A stretch of DNA of 64,000 nucleotides from Acanthococcus lagerstroemiae (GCA_031841125.1 CM063109.1:22911321-22975320), one strand, 5' to 3'; positions 11,463-22,385 are shown, numbered from the stretch's first letter. The notes: a model not told the origin generated them from the letters alone. Translations and numbers: made by a program.

Positions 11463-14185
11463 CTGAAACAAAACCAAAATGATTATAAGTCAACAGCCAG
11501 GTACTGAGATACAAATTTTATACAGACTACGCACTTAGCCTACACTTTCGGTAGTCTCGTTATTTATTCGCGCCCCTGAAAATCTCCCTCTAGTCGTAAC
11601 ACCGAAACCGTTTAACGAAAAATTAATCGAAAGGGCAGGGGGCAAAGAGGCGGGATCGAACAAACTAACGCAGGTAAGACTATATACGTATATATATATA
11701 CACGCAACGAGGACGAGAACGAGCTTTTCCCATGGGAGATTATTGGAACTTATTACGCTCTTCGTTTGTGCGGAAGCCGAGAGAGCGAGGCCTCGCAGTC
11801 GCAGCCAAGGCGTAAAGTGTGGTCGCTATTTCAGCGACGCCGGTTTCCTTGAAACTTACAACCGCGACGACGGTAGCCCGACCTAAGTTTCCCCCTTAAG
11901 CCTCTTTCAAGACTTACTGCACGAGTATAACGCTCTGTACGTGTATATCGGGTGCGGCACCCTCCGACTCCATCGCAGCCTCTCGAGCGTCTCTCCGTCT
12001 CACGGAAACGCTTTACAGCATTCAAGCCGGAGCCAAGACGAACTCGTCGCCTTAGCCACCGAGGCGAGGGTGAACTTCCAGGCTTTTGGTACATGTGCAG
12101 TTTCTCACTCAGATTAACCCGAGCTAAGGGTGAGAGGACCACGTGTTGGCGGAGAGCGACTGGGTTATACTATCTGACGGAAGCAACGCGAGCAACCTCC
12201 GGGGCAGCGAATTCACCGCCTGAGGCCGAGGTCAGAGTGTACTCGACCCGCGTCCAACACACTGACGAGGCCCTTGTCTGTAGCAAGTACCTGATCGGCG
12301 GTCGGGGACCGAGCGTACTCGACTGGCGCCTTACACCCGGACCTCGCGAGGCTCGTTTACTAGCAGCGGAAATTCGTGCCGAAACTTTTTAATCGAATGG
12401 TTAATTTTTAATGTCGTTGAGATTGCATACGCCTCGGAGAATCGTAGACTCGGACTAATACCGCTTCAAGATACCAATTTCAACGTTGTGCCGACGTTGA
12501 AACCCCGCGGGGGGAAATGATCTTGAACTCATCGCCGTTACAAGGGGCTGTATTATAGCGTACGCCATTTTCAGCCTTTGTCGGCCTCGTTACACCAATT
12601 TTCCGGAAAATCAGGCTGCGAAGAATACGAGTTCGCATTTTGAAAATGCTTGAAGTCAACTTCGAGGTTCGGAGTATCGTTTTTCTGTTTGAAAAATGTT
12701 GTATTCCGACTTGCTCCGTATTTGCCAGTTTTGGAAACACTGCGCAGGAGAAATATATTCGCTTTTGCATACATAATAGCCCGGCGATATATGTGGGTAC
12801 GAACTTTCAACGAGTTACATCATATTTCATCTTTTATACGAACGTGGAACGGGTCTTCGAATATAATGGCGCAAATACAGAGCAGGACGGACGCGGTCGT
12901 CGCGTCGGACGTTGAGGTCTTTCCCCCTCCTGCGAAATGGTCTGTATGCAACCTATCCGACTTCCGCCGCACGGTGGTTCTATATCTGTCAATGCGGCTT
13001 CCGGTACGTTTTGACTTACGGCCTCCAACGCGGTGTCCGAACTGACACTCACGGATTCGGCGGTCTTTCGCGAATTATAATATTCGTTTGTGAAATAAGG
13101 TACACACGGCATTACAGAGAGAAAACTATTCTCGTTTCCTACCAAGGCGTGGATTTTATTCAAATTCGACAGAAAATATTGGTAACGAATACGCGTAAGT
13201 GGTGGTACGTCTCTTCTCCGAAACCTTCTTCTCTTCCTCTGTTGGAAGAAACCAAAATAAAGCAATACAAAATAATTCTGATTGTTCACTACTCAGGGCA
13301 GATCCTCGGCATGCGTCGAATCAAAGAAAAACTTCGCTCCACTGAACAGCAAAAACAAGCAATCAGGAGGGGGAAAGGTTTTCTAAAAGATGAGACCACG
13401 TGGATGAGACTGATCTGCGTACAGGACTACAGACCAGTGCCGTGTATGTAGGGTCACCATTTACATATTTTCATTCGCCGTGCAACATCATCTTCATCCC
13501 GGGCAGCCTCGATCGTCGCCCGCGAGAAATTCGCTTGTTCACGGAAAAAGTGAGGATAAAAATGGCGGTCCAGTATACTCGAACTCAGTGTTGTGCCTCT
13601 ACGCGTACAGAGATGTTTTTTACGTTTCAGTGTAAAAACCCATGTAAAAAACGTGGAAAACCTTGTCAAAAACCCAAAGTACATAGCAAAATCATATTTA
13701 ATTTCCACCCAAGGACGTCTACGATTCAGATCTACAAAAGAACCAATTTATTAAATATACGAAAATTGCATATCAAAAACACTTTAACATACATGAAAAC
13801 TAATAATTAATTACGCATTCAGAAAAATCATAGTATAACAACTAGGCATAACCTTTGTAACATTAGGGTGCCAAAAAAAAAAGTACAACAAGGGGACAAC
13901 AAAACTATAGGTATCAGGGCATCTCATTTTTCAATAACCTTAGTCCATCCCATAAAGCAGAAATCATGTGTACCCCAGCAAAAAATATTAATAAAATAAA
14001 AAAACTTACAAATAGCCTACTATAGCATAAACACGCACTAAATAAATAAATAAACAACAACAACAACTAATAAATAAATACCATTAAAAAATAAATGAAA
14101 ATAAGTAAATTTTCTGGTTGAGGATAAATATAACAAAATTCCTTTTCGTTTCCCTAGTTCCCAATTCATTAATTTGTAAATGGCG
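11463..14185. other. unassigned region, CpG-rich in 11.75-12.4 kb
   Basis: No protein family was recognised on either strand. Between about 11750 and 12400 the sequence is clearly richer in GC and CpG than the window average, and several overlapping open frames there probably reflect composition. A TA microsatellite lies at 11682-11704. The stretch 13800-14110 is A-rich and featureless. Confidence 0.4.
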
Positions 14186-14197
14186 GATGGGGGCGGG

Positions 14198-14396
14198 GAT
14201 CGGTAGTTTTTTTTCATGGCTTGGGTTTTTTTTTCCTAGTTTTTTTATTCTCTTTTTTTCTAGTTTCTTTTTCTACTTTTCTTTTTTTTTATTCCTTCTT
14301 ATTTTGTTTTTGTATTTTTGATTCCCGATTTTCCTTTTCAAAATTGTTCTAGTAGTTTTTTTTCTCATTTTATATTTTTTTAATCCGCGTAATTAT
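14198..14396. repeat. polypyrimidine (T-rich) low-complexity tract
   Basis: Almost all bases in 14210-14340 are T with scattered C, followed by more T-rich sequence. The hydrophobic open frame crossing it (Phe/Leu/Ser only) is a translation of this tract, not a gene. A short CAT microsatellite follows at about 14489-14505. Confidence 0.75.
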
Positions 14397-14899
14397 TCAA
14401 AAAATTCAAAAAATATTATAATACAGCCTCGAAACGAGCTCCGTTCAGTGAGTGCAAGAAAAATAAGACGCAAACAAAGTTTTCATTCATCATCATCATC
14501 ATCCTAGCATCTGCTGCTCTGGGCTTTGGTTTAGTTTCAGCTTCAAATCTGAATTCTGAAGTTGGTCAGAATTTTAGATTTAGATTTGGATATTCTGAAG
14601 TTGGAACTTCTGAGCTTATGGCCATAGAGATACGAGTACGGTGATTTACCCAATTCAAATATGAATAAAAGCGGTCGTTCACGAAATAATGTCGAAGCGT
14701 TGAACTTCAAACTTCTTGTTCGTAAAAAATATTCTACCATTTGTCAAATCTTTCAAAAAAATTCTAACAAATACAGCTAGAGACCGCCCCCCTCCCCCAC
14801 TAACACCCGCACAAGTGAATTTGCAGCGCACTCTAGTACAGGTTTATTTCCCAATTCGCATGCGTACGTGTGACCATACATAGGCATCTCCACTAGCAC

Positions 14900-15074
14900 A
14901 CCTCTCATTTCATTTAAGCTCAACCCGAGCCCTGGAACCGCTCCTTCGAGCATTACCTCAGGGACATCGGGGAGTCTATTAGGGCTGTCTTAGCCCTCTT
15001 CCCTTCTTGCCGAGGGTCGGCCTAGGTCGAGACTGCGCTATCTTTCAGTCGAATACCCGTATCACTATCCCGTG
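14900..15074 (-). repeat. tRNA-derived SINE body, minus strand (interrupted copy)
   Basis: The reverse complement shares CTCGACCTAGGCCGA, GCTAAGACAGCCCTAA, GTAATGCTCGAA and GGTTGAG with the plus-strand SINE at 62107-62368, in the same order and spacing. A degenerate B-box-like GGTATTCGACTG lies at its upstream edge. There the copy is cut by the hAT-like element at 15075-15936. The putative head continues on the far side of that element. Confidence 0.75.
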
Positions 15075-15936
15075 CAGGGACGGGCAGCGAATCGATTCTT
15101 TTGCAAATTGATTCGCGAATCGATTCGATTTTAGACGAATCGCGAATCGCAAATCCATTCGAATGAAATTTAACGAATCGGAATCGCGAATCGATTCGCC
15201 AAAAATTTCTGCAAATTGGAATCGTGAATCGATTCCTTTTCAATGAATCGTAGGATTCGAATCGAAATTCGACGGCGTGTGTGGCTGTGTGTTGTCTGCT
15301 CTCTGCTGTGGGCTATGGAGAGTGGAATGGTCGAAGATGAAATCAGCCAATCAGCAATCAGTGTTCTGCGTTTATCATTATCAGTTTATTACCTCTTTGT
15401 ACTTTGTAGCAAATACACTGAAATACTAATACCGGAAACTCCATTTAAAATACATTGAGCGCTGTTAGACCCAGCACCTAGCGGCAGGGATTGTTACTAT
15501 AATAATTTAGCATTGTGTTCACCAACACTAGATAGAGCGTAATCACTATCACAACATACAGTTACAGTGAATGAATGAATGAAAAGTGAAATACGTGTAG
15601 TACCAATCCCTGCCGCTAGTAGCCATGGTCCAAAAAAGCGCTCGAGTTTCCATTATTGGTAGTTCAGTGTATTTGTTTGTAGTTTATAGATTGTAGATTG
15701 TAGGATTGTACTTCCTTATCAAAAATCAAACAATATTGAAGAAACAAAAAGAAAAAAAACGAATCGCGAATTGAAGAATTAGCGAATTGATTCGCGATTT
15801 GTTTGGATGAATTGCGAATCGCGAATCGATTCGACTTCATTGTAGAGAATCGCAAATTGCGAATCGATTCAATTTTCTTGTGGCGAATCGCGAATCGTGA
15901 ATCGATTCGATTTACAAACGAATTTGCCCATCCCTG
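15075..15936. mobile_element. hAT-like element with GAATCG-palindrome arms
   Basis: The termini are CAGGGACGGGCA and, in reverse at the right end, CAGGGATGGGCA. Both arms (15088-15260 and 15758-15920) are dense arrays of GCGAATCGATTC-type palindromes, so the arms pair with each other and each arm also folds on itself. Flanks are ATCCCGTG (15067-15074) and ATTCCCGTG (15937-15945), an imperfect 8-base duplication. No transposase is present. It sits within minus-strand SINE material and itself contains a smaller inverted-repeat element. Confidence 0.75.
15458..15642. mobile_element. nested 185-base inverted-repeat element
   Basis: It lies inside the GAATCG element. The left arm starts AGCGCTGTTAGAC and includes CTAGCGGCAGGGATTG. 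The right arm in reverse starts AGCGCTTTTTTGGAC and includes CTAGCGGCAGGGATTG. The arms span about 45 bases. No coding capacity is present. It is probably a foldback element that inserted into the larger one, or an internal relic of its core. Confidence 0.6.
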
Positions 15937-16215
15937 ATTCCCGTGTTTGATGACGGTGAGTTTAACGAGCGCCGGCAGGTAGCGCCTTACCCATGTACAG
16001 CTTTCAGATACTGGTGAGTGGTGACCGATTACACACTTTTCGGAAGCCTCGGCTGTAAGTGGTTGTGACTCTGCGTCCGTTATCAGAATGCGGTGTTAGA
16101 ATGTGTGACGAGTTCTTTCTTGCATTTACTGATAACGATGCCGGCGTTGAGAATCGAACCCGGTGCCTTCGGGTTACGAAGCCGACACCTAAAGTTTCTG
16201 CAAATAAATGTGGCA
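15937..16215 (-). repeat. tRNA-derived SINE material, minus strand, with tRNA-Thr-like head
   Basis: Read on the minus strand, 16205-16145 resembles the second half of a tRNA. It has an anticodon-arm-like GTCGGCTTCGTAACCCGAAG (CGT in the loop), then a strong B box, CCGGGTTCGATTCTC. Downstream, near 15995-15955, a second head-like stretch (GGGTAAGGCGCTACCTGCCG) leads into the SINE tail across the hAT-like insertion. This suggests a dimeric tRNA-related SINE or two adjacent copies. The acceptor-stem half is not convincing, so a functional tRNA gene is unlikely. Confidence 0.5.
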
Positions 16216-16234
16216 AAGTGGGAGCTAGTAAATG

Positions 16235-16519
16235 CAGAGGCGAAACTTGACTTTCGCTTGGGAGGGGGGAGAGGAGGAGAAGGAAAATTTGCCGACAAAT
16301 ATTTTCTTTTAACTAAAAACTTGCCGACAAAATTTTCTAAAAATTTGAAAATTCGCCGATTTTTTAATCAAAATATTTTTAATGAAAAAAAAATAACAAT
16401 AATAATAATAAACAAACAAACGTTCTTAGAAAATGAAAAATTCAAATAAACAATTTTAAAATTTGCTGACTGCTTAATTATTGGGGGTGTTTCACCCCCC
16501 CCCCGTAGTTTCGTCCCTG
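16235..16519. mobile_element. MITE, TIR CAGRGRCGAAACT, copy 1
   Basis: It starts CAGAGGCGAAACTT and ends AGTTTCGTCCCTG (reverse CAGGGACGAAACT). The interior, including AAAATTTGCCGACAAATATT and a block like TTTGCYGACTGC...TTATTGGGGG, recurs at 23129-23358. It has no coding capacity. A near-match AAATG flanks each side but no clean 8-base TSD is seen. A 10-base C run lies near the right end. Confidence 0.7.
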
Positions 16520-17179
16520 CAAATGCAGATTGGAACCTTACCCCCAAGCACTCACATTTGCGCCCATGAGCATACTCTATTTTGGGAGGGTAAGGTGGAA
16601 GGGTGTTAGGAATACTTGAGAGGAACACACAACCTTCTTTACACATTGAGGTGATCGTTGTTTACTCTTGCTCTCCTGGTGATCTTTTCTTCTGGATTTC
16701 CTCTGATTCTTCTCCTAAACTGATTCCAATCCAATCAAATCAAATCAAAAAAAGCTACAAGTTTCCTGTCGATTGGATTAGGGGTATCCGTGCCAAAAGT
16801 TCCTCTTCATTCTGATGGGAAAAATACATGGAGTTTGGACTTTTGTTTCAGACTAAATTTCTCTTCTATTCAGGCCGTACAGCGCTAGTATCGACTACTC
16901 TTATCAGCGACCAAAAGGTGAAGTTTTTGACACATGTAGCAAAATTTTGGAATCTAGGATGTACGGCCCGAATATTCACCAGGACTAAAGACCGTAAATT
17001 AAACAATAGAACATTATCGGATCCAGCTTGTGACATTGGAAGATAAGTCTTGTGCTTCAATCTTTCAAATTTTAATAAAATGTTCAACTTTCTCAAATTT
17101 CAGTCTCTAGGGCAAACAAAGAATCTAGTAACAACAGATTTTGGGCTGCTCAAAGCGGTGGTGCGCTGTAGTCGTTTAC
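16520..17179. other. unassigned region
   Basis: No domain, RNA gene or terminal repeat was recognised. A short TCAAATCAAATCAAA run lies near 16734-16748. Confidence 0.4.
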
Positions 17180-17676
17180 GAATGACTGAGTGAGTGACGG
17201 AGTGAGGAAGTGAATGAATAACTGAATTAGAGAATGAATGAATAACTGAGTGAATCACTAAATAAGTAAGCGAACGACTGAGTGAATCATTAACTTATTG
17301 AGTGAGTGATGGAGTGAGGAAGTGAATGAATAACCAAATTAGAGAATTAGTGAATGACTAAGTGAGTGAGTGAATCACGTAGTAAGTGATTGAGTAACTG
17401 AGTGAATCACCAAATAAGTACGCGAATGAGTGAGTGAGTGAGTCAATCAGTGACTTACTGAGTGAGGAAGTGAATGAATAACTACATTACAGAATGAGTA
17501 TGAATAACTAAGTGAGTGAGTGAATCACTGGGTCACTGCGTAAGTGATTAACTGAGTGAATCACCGAATGAGTAAGCGAGTAACTGAGTGAATCACTTAG
17601 TCACTAAGTAAATGATTGAGTAATTGTGTGAATAACTGAATAAGTAAGCGAGTGACTGAGTGAATCACTAAATAAG
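17180..17676 (+). repeat. minisatellite of TGAG/TGAA 4-mers with higher-order units
   Basis: About 500 bases consist of 4-base steps (GAGT, GAAT, GACT, AAGT, GTGA). Longer blocks recur: GAGTGAGGAAGTGAATGAAT at about 17196, 17309 and 17461, and CTGAGTGAATCAC many times. The higher-order spacing is about 113-152 bases. It has no coding capacity in any frame. Confidence 0.8.
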
Positions 17677-18503
17677 TTGTGTTGGTTGTGCCGATTTGAG
17701 AATCTGGTGAGTTTCACTGAGTATATCTTATCCTCAGAATACCTTAGGTTATGTACTCATATAGTTATGTGCGTGTACTTAGGGGTAAGAAGCAGCCTGA
17801 CGCGAGAGAGAAACGAAAAAAGCAGAGAGGGCGAGTTAGAGCGATGTTCGCTTGATATGGTTTCTCTTCAGTATGGCTTTAGTAGTCTGCATTGGTCAGA
17901 TAGAGAGAACTACAGGGGAGGTGTCTCAGAGTTCAGCTCAAGCACCCACTGCAGTCATGTAGCCAACAGAAGTTGGGGGCGAACAGTTGTCTTGTGGAGG
18001 TTGAAGGTGGACAACACTAGTGCGGGACAGTCCTGCGGGATGTCCATTGCACTCCCGTAGTTGGTTTCATGTGCGGGTCAGTGAATCATTATTGGTGTCA
18101 GGGTTGTCCAGGGACACCACGGGGGAGAGTCGCGCCTTCCAGAACCTGTCACATAGACTCGACTTCATATGGAGTACTTATCGAATATAGAGGGCGACTC
18201 TTTCGCGCTGACAGTCCGAATAGTCACTGAAATTAGAAATTCAACGTTTGCTACAGACTTTCAGATTTTCGAAATATCTTCCACATTTCAGCTTTGTTTC
18301 AACCTTTCGGTTGGTTTGTGATACATAGTCCGATCGGTCGTGTGTTACACGCGTTCAGATAAACTGTATACTTTTATCGTGCTATCATATTATCGTGAAA
18401 CTGGTTACATCAAGCAATAACGGTACGACTACGGTACGTAAGTTTTAAGCTATAAACAAGTCTCGTCTCGTACGATACAGGAAAAAACTCGGCGCACTTC
18501 AAC
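17677..18503. other. unassigned; distal part likely LINE 5' UTR
   Basis: No protein family was recognised. A LINE with intact ORF1 starts at 18504, so some of this stretch is probably its 5' untranslated region. The exact 5' boundary cannot be placed, because no flanking duplication was found that matches the sequence after its 3' end at 23038. Confidence 0.45.
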
Positions 18504-19535
18504 ATGGATAACCAAGAGGACGAAACGAACAAATTCGATATTATTTTGGCTCAGTTAAAAATAATGTCGGAGACTATGGCCACAAAAGACGAAATTCAAA
18601 ATGTAGCGCAATTAGTAAGCGAAACAATCGCAAAATTGGGACCTATGAAAACGAGACTAGAGGCTCTTGAATCGAATCACGAAGTAGTGATGGAAACTCT
18701 ATCAATAATTACGAGTGAAAATGAGGCCTTACGCGCGCGTGTAGACGAGTTAGAGCAATATAGTAAGAAAAACAATCTTATAATAACAGGCATACCGGTG
18801 ACGAAAAGCGAGAATCTTTATGCTACTATGAACCAGCTAGCAGCCAAATTGCACGTACAGCATGGAGATCAAGAAATTGATACGATTCACCGACTACCGT
18901 CATCGTCAACCATTCCACCAATAGTAGCAAAATTCGTGTCGAGAGATGTGAAGAACGAATGGATGATTGCATCCAAAAAAGAAAAATTGAACGGGTCCGC
19001 GCTGAACTTCAACTCGACTGTGCCGATCTACTGCAGCGATCATTTAACTGCGAAATCAAGGCAAATGCTGAACGCAGCTTTGGATCTAAGAAAGGGAGGA
19101 GTAATACGATTTGCTTGGACAAGAGGCGGCAATATCTTCATTCGTATGAACGAAAATAGCCCGGCAGTAAAAATAAACTCAATCGATCAGCTGAGTAGCG
19201 TAACAGGTACCACATTGTCGCATCGGGAAAACGAAATGGAAAGACAAACGACTGGGGATAGCGAAGAGAGGAAAAAACGAACAGCAGACGAACGTAGTCC
19301 AGAAACAAACACTCCTGAGGACGCCAGCAAGCAGCAGATACATAAAACGCCAAGGTCGGACCGTAATCTCAACGCTAGAACTGACTCCACATCGGCGACT
19401 CAAAACAGTAAGCCACAACGAGCACCGGTACAAACTCGAACTCTAAGGAACTATAACTTTGTAACAAGTAATATTAGTAGTCATACTCGTCATAGTCATA
19501 CTCGTAGCAGTAACCCTAATAGGTATAACAATTAA
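18504..19535 (+). CDS. LINE ORF1 protein, coiled coil plus Baculo_FP-like domain
   Basis: An intact 343-residue frame. In such retrotransposons ORF1 proteins bind element RNA and act as nucleic-acid chaperones in the retrotransposition particle. Residues about 25-88 form a heptad-rich coiled coil, ending in LEQYSKKNNLIITGIP (83-98), the hallmark transition of insect LINE ORF1 proteins related to the Baculovirus FP-like family. Residues about 98-230 carry the conserved order DTIHRLPS, VAKFVSRDVKNEW, IYCSDHLT and IRFAWTRGGNIFIR. The C-terminal 110 residues are basic, Ser/Thr/Arg/Asn-rich and probably disordered. No zinc knuckle is seen. The start ATG begins the coiled-coil region and lies just after an untranslated leader. 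ORF2 material begins about 200 bases downstream in another frame. The absence of stops makes ORF1 the best-preserved coding sequence in the window. Confidence 0.85.
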   Translation: MDNQEDETNKFDIILAQLKIMSETMATKDEIQNVAQLVSETIAKLGPMKTRLEALESNHEVVMETLSIITSENEALRARVDELEQYSKKNNLIITGIPVTKSENLYATMNQLAAKLHVQHGDQEIDTIHRLPSSSTIPPIVAKFVSRDVKNEWMIASKKEKLNGSALNFNSTVPIYCSDHLTAKSRQMLNAALDLRKGGVIRFAWTRGGNIFIRMNENSPAVKINSIDQLSSVTGTTLSHRENEMERQTTGDSEERKKRTADERSPETNTPEDASKQQIHKTPRSDRNLNARTDSTSATQNSKPQRAPVQTRTLRNYNFVTSNISSHTRHSHTRSSNPNRYNN

Positions 19536-19732
19536 TTTGTAAGGGTAGGGGGGCTGGTGCCGGCTATCACGAACCATCCTTTTAAAGGGAATTACATAGG
19601 TCAAGAAAATGTGGAAAATACGGCCCCAAGACGGTTTGTGGGTACCGAGGGGTCAGTAACCCACAATATCCACCATCTTTCAAACAGAAGGGAGGGTAAA
19701 TTAAATATTGATAAATACACTGGTTTAGAAAT

Positions 19733-19972
19733 AATGCACTTCAACTGTCGCGGACTCGCCAATGAAGAGAGAATTTTAGAATTTGAAAACGCTATCGCCA
19801 AAATAAAATACGATGTCATAGGACTATCTGAGATAAGGAAAAAAGGCGAAAGAATTATAAAACGAAATAATGGAAATACTTTTTACTACTACGGCAATAC
19901 AATCGGGTACCGGGGCGTAGGTTTCTATATAAATAAAAAAACAGAAAATAATATGATCGAGATAATAGTAGA
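19733..19972 (+). pseudogene. LINE ORF2, endonuclease N-terminal part
   Basis: This frame encodes the first part of an apurinic-like (EEP family) endonuclease, which nicks target DNA to prime reverse transcription. Recognisable pieces are IMHFNCRGLANEER (start), DVIGLSEIR with the metal-binding Glu, and GYRGVGFYINKK. Upstream in-frame codons from 19557 are open but lack motifs, so I start at the Met before HFNCRGL. The frame runs into an inserted hairpin at about 19973 and stops at 20042. The rest of the domain resumes in a different frame near 20393. Confidence 0.8.
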
Positions 19973-20392
19973 TTACACAACGGCAGCGGAAAGTATGCGA
20001 TTACCGAGTGCAAAATTTGCGGCACGAGGCGAAGCCGAGTGACGTAATTGCACGAAGTAATCGCGTTACTTTCAAATGCCGTTGTGTATACTGTTTTAAT
20101 TTAAGAAGATAGGAAAATAATGAATAATCTCTATTTTTTGCTTTAAGAAAGAGCCTTGTTGGTCGATGGTGAATTAGACCGATTTATGCTGATGGCTAAA
20201 CAAAAGATGGGCATTTTTGCTAACAGTAACTCAATATCTTGACGTCACGCGTGCCTAGGAATTAACTGGCCGGGATTTTTTGTTTTCCGCACTTGAACGT
20301 TCTTACTTTCCGCACCTCAATAGTTTTGTTTTCCGCGCATTACGACTATCATCATGATAAAACACTGTTTTCCAACCCGAAAATAGGGCGGT
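19973..20392. mobile_element. insertion interrupting LINE ORF2, with 120-base hairpin
   Basis: The endonuclease reading frame is lost here and regained after about 420 bases. The first 122 bases form a hairpin: ACACAACGGCA...GAAAGTA...GCGATTAC on the left pairs with the reverse complement ending at 20094. The remainder carries three TTTCCGCRC motifs (20283-20338) and a 30-base block at 20201-20230 shared with the foldback element at 9601-10232. No coding capacity. Exact boundaries and a TSD were not resolved. It may be one non-autonomous element or two. Confidence 0.65.
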
Positions 20393-22385
20393 ATGGTACT
20401 ATTTTCCTATCGTCTAAAATTAAAAGGAATATCTGAACGTATCGCTCTAGTCAAGTTAAAACTAAACACAACAACAAATATAACGATTATTCAGATATAC
20501 GCACCTACGTCCATTGCATTAGAAGAGGAAAAAGATCAATTCTACGAACTATTGGGGAAAGTATACGAAGAGGAAAAATCCCACTACACAATTGTAATGG
20601 GCGATTTTAACGCCAAAATTGGGTGTGATGAAATTAATAGAAATTGCCTGGGAAAATTCTCAAATAAACATTCAAATGATAATGGGCTCATGGCAATCGA
20701 TTTTATGGAAAGGTGGAATTTGAAATTAGCAACCACATTTTTCCAAAAGAACTCAAAACGCAAATGGACTTGGCGATCACCCGATGGAAAAACACTAAAT
20801 GAAATTGACCACCTATGTATAAACGATTTAAGAATAGTGGAAAATATAGGTGTAATAGCTGTAGACAACTTCTCCTCGGATCACAGACCAGTAAGGTGTA
20901 CACTTCGAATTCCCACCCAAAATAACCGTTCAAAACCGACCCAACTCACAAAGAAATTGATAATCCCCCTTCATAGCATATCTAAATTAAACAAGCTACT
21001 CCAGGAAAGAATAGGAACCCTAGATTTAAATAACGAAGAGGTGCAATCGAACTACGATGAGCTATGCAATACTCTTTTTAAAACGCTACGCGAAGTAGGA
21101 AACTATAAGATCGAGGCAAGTACTGATGATAAAATAAGTGCCAAAACAAAAGAACTAATCGAAAAAAGAGCTCAACTAAATCGAATAAGACAAAAAACTT
21201 CATCCGAAAAAATTGAATTGTCAATACTAGCAAAAATAATAAAGCAAGCAATTAGACAGGATCTAAAAAAGTATGAGGAAGGGAAAGTAGAAGAGATTAT
21301 CGAAGAAAGCTGGTCGATTAAAAAAGCAAAAAAAGCAATAAGCAGAGGAAGGCACCTACTCCCAAAAGTCAAAATTGGTACAAACGAATATAGCTATAAT
21401 AGACTTGAAATTGCTCAGGCAGCAACAAAGTATTACCGTGAGTTATACACCAAACCAGACGAAGACCCGAATGAGGTAGAAACTTGGCAAAATTACGCGA
21501 CAAATAGAGACTGCTTTTTACCAATACTCACCCATGAGGTATTAGCTATACTAAAGAAGTTGAAATCAAATAAGGCGCCAGGGCCAGACGAAATTCTCAA
21601 TGAGCACTTGAAAAATGCAGCGGAGTCACTAACAGCACTAATGGCGGTACTGTTTAACAAAATAATGACAGCAAAAGCTATTCCAAAACAATGGTGTGAA
21701 TCGGAAATTATCTTACTATTTAAAAAAGGCGATCGCTGCGAAATTAGCAATTACCGTCCTATAAGCTTATCCTCGAATATGGGCAAAATTTTCATGAAAG
21801 TACTTAAGAATCGAATATACGATACCTTGGATAGAAGCCAACCACCTGAGCAAGCGGGATTTCGTAAAAAATGTTCAACAGTTGATCATATACAAACACT
21901 AACACAAATAATCAAAAAAACCAAAGAATATAGGATAGATGTTGTTTTGGCATTCATCGATTTTAATAAGGCCTTTGATTCCATTTATCATCGTAGCGCC
22001 TGGAAGGCTCTAGCATCGCAAGGAGTTCCCGAAAATATTATAACCATACTAGAAAATTTATACCAAAACTCGGTAGCGCATATTTCACTGGACAAAAAAG
22101 GGGATAAATTCAAGGTGGGTAGGGGAGTCAAACAGGGAGATCCAGTGTCACCAAATATCTTCAACGCCGTACTGGAGGATGTTTTCAGAAGATTGGAGTG
22201 GGATAACTATGGGCTGAAGATAGATGGGGTGCAGATTAATAATCTCAGATTTGCCGATGACATCGTACTAATAGGTAAAAACAGTGAAGAGATAAATATA
22301 ATGGTAGAAGATTTGGTACAACAAGGGGCTAAAGTAGGATTGTCGATTAACCTGGGGAAATCCAAAATGATGACGAAAGATGGAA
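20393..22385 (+). pseudogene. LINE ORF2, endonuclease C-terminus and reverse transcriptase
   Basis: A long open frame carrying the rest of the endonuclease and the reverse transcriptase that copies element RNA at the nicked target. Residues count from the Met at 20393. IIQIYAPT (33-40), MGDFNAKIG (69-77) and SSDHRPV (161-167) are the endonuclease metal and catalytic motifs. A basic linker spans about 245-330. The RT fingers/palm show FKKGDR (443-448), NYRPISLSSN (453-462), EQAGFRKKCSTVDHI (486-500), motif A FIDFNKAFDS (521-530), motif B RGVKQGDPVSPNIF (577-590), motif C FADD (620-623) and SINLGKSKMM (651-660). All catalytic aspartates are present. The frame slips at about 22375-22412 near an A-run, and the C-terminal domain continues in another frame. 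The apparent start is an artefact of the upstream insertion. Confidence 0.9.

Noticed and set aside
11831..12392. Overlapping open frames on both strands of 103 and 146 codons as a gene
   Set aside because: Composition is GC-rich with few stops in any frame, the peptides are Arg-rich with no motif, and the two strands are equally open.
14118..14321. A hydrophobic 67-codon frame resembling a membrane protein
   Set aside because: It is the translation of a T-rich tract, giving only Phe/Leu/Ser/Ile.
17180..17676. CRISPR-like array
   Set aside because: The repeats are 4-base slippage units with no unique spacers, and the context is a eukaryotic genome.
18504..19535. ORF1 as a captured baculovirus FP protein
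   Set aside because: FP-like domains are a normal part of many insect LINE ORF1 proteins, and the downstream LINE ORF2 explains the context.
20095..20415. Inverted GATAGGAAAATA (20107 and 20399) as insertion termini
   Set aside because: Too short, and the right copy overlaps sequence that seems to encode ORF2.
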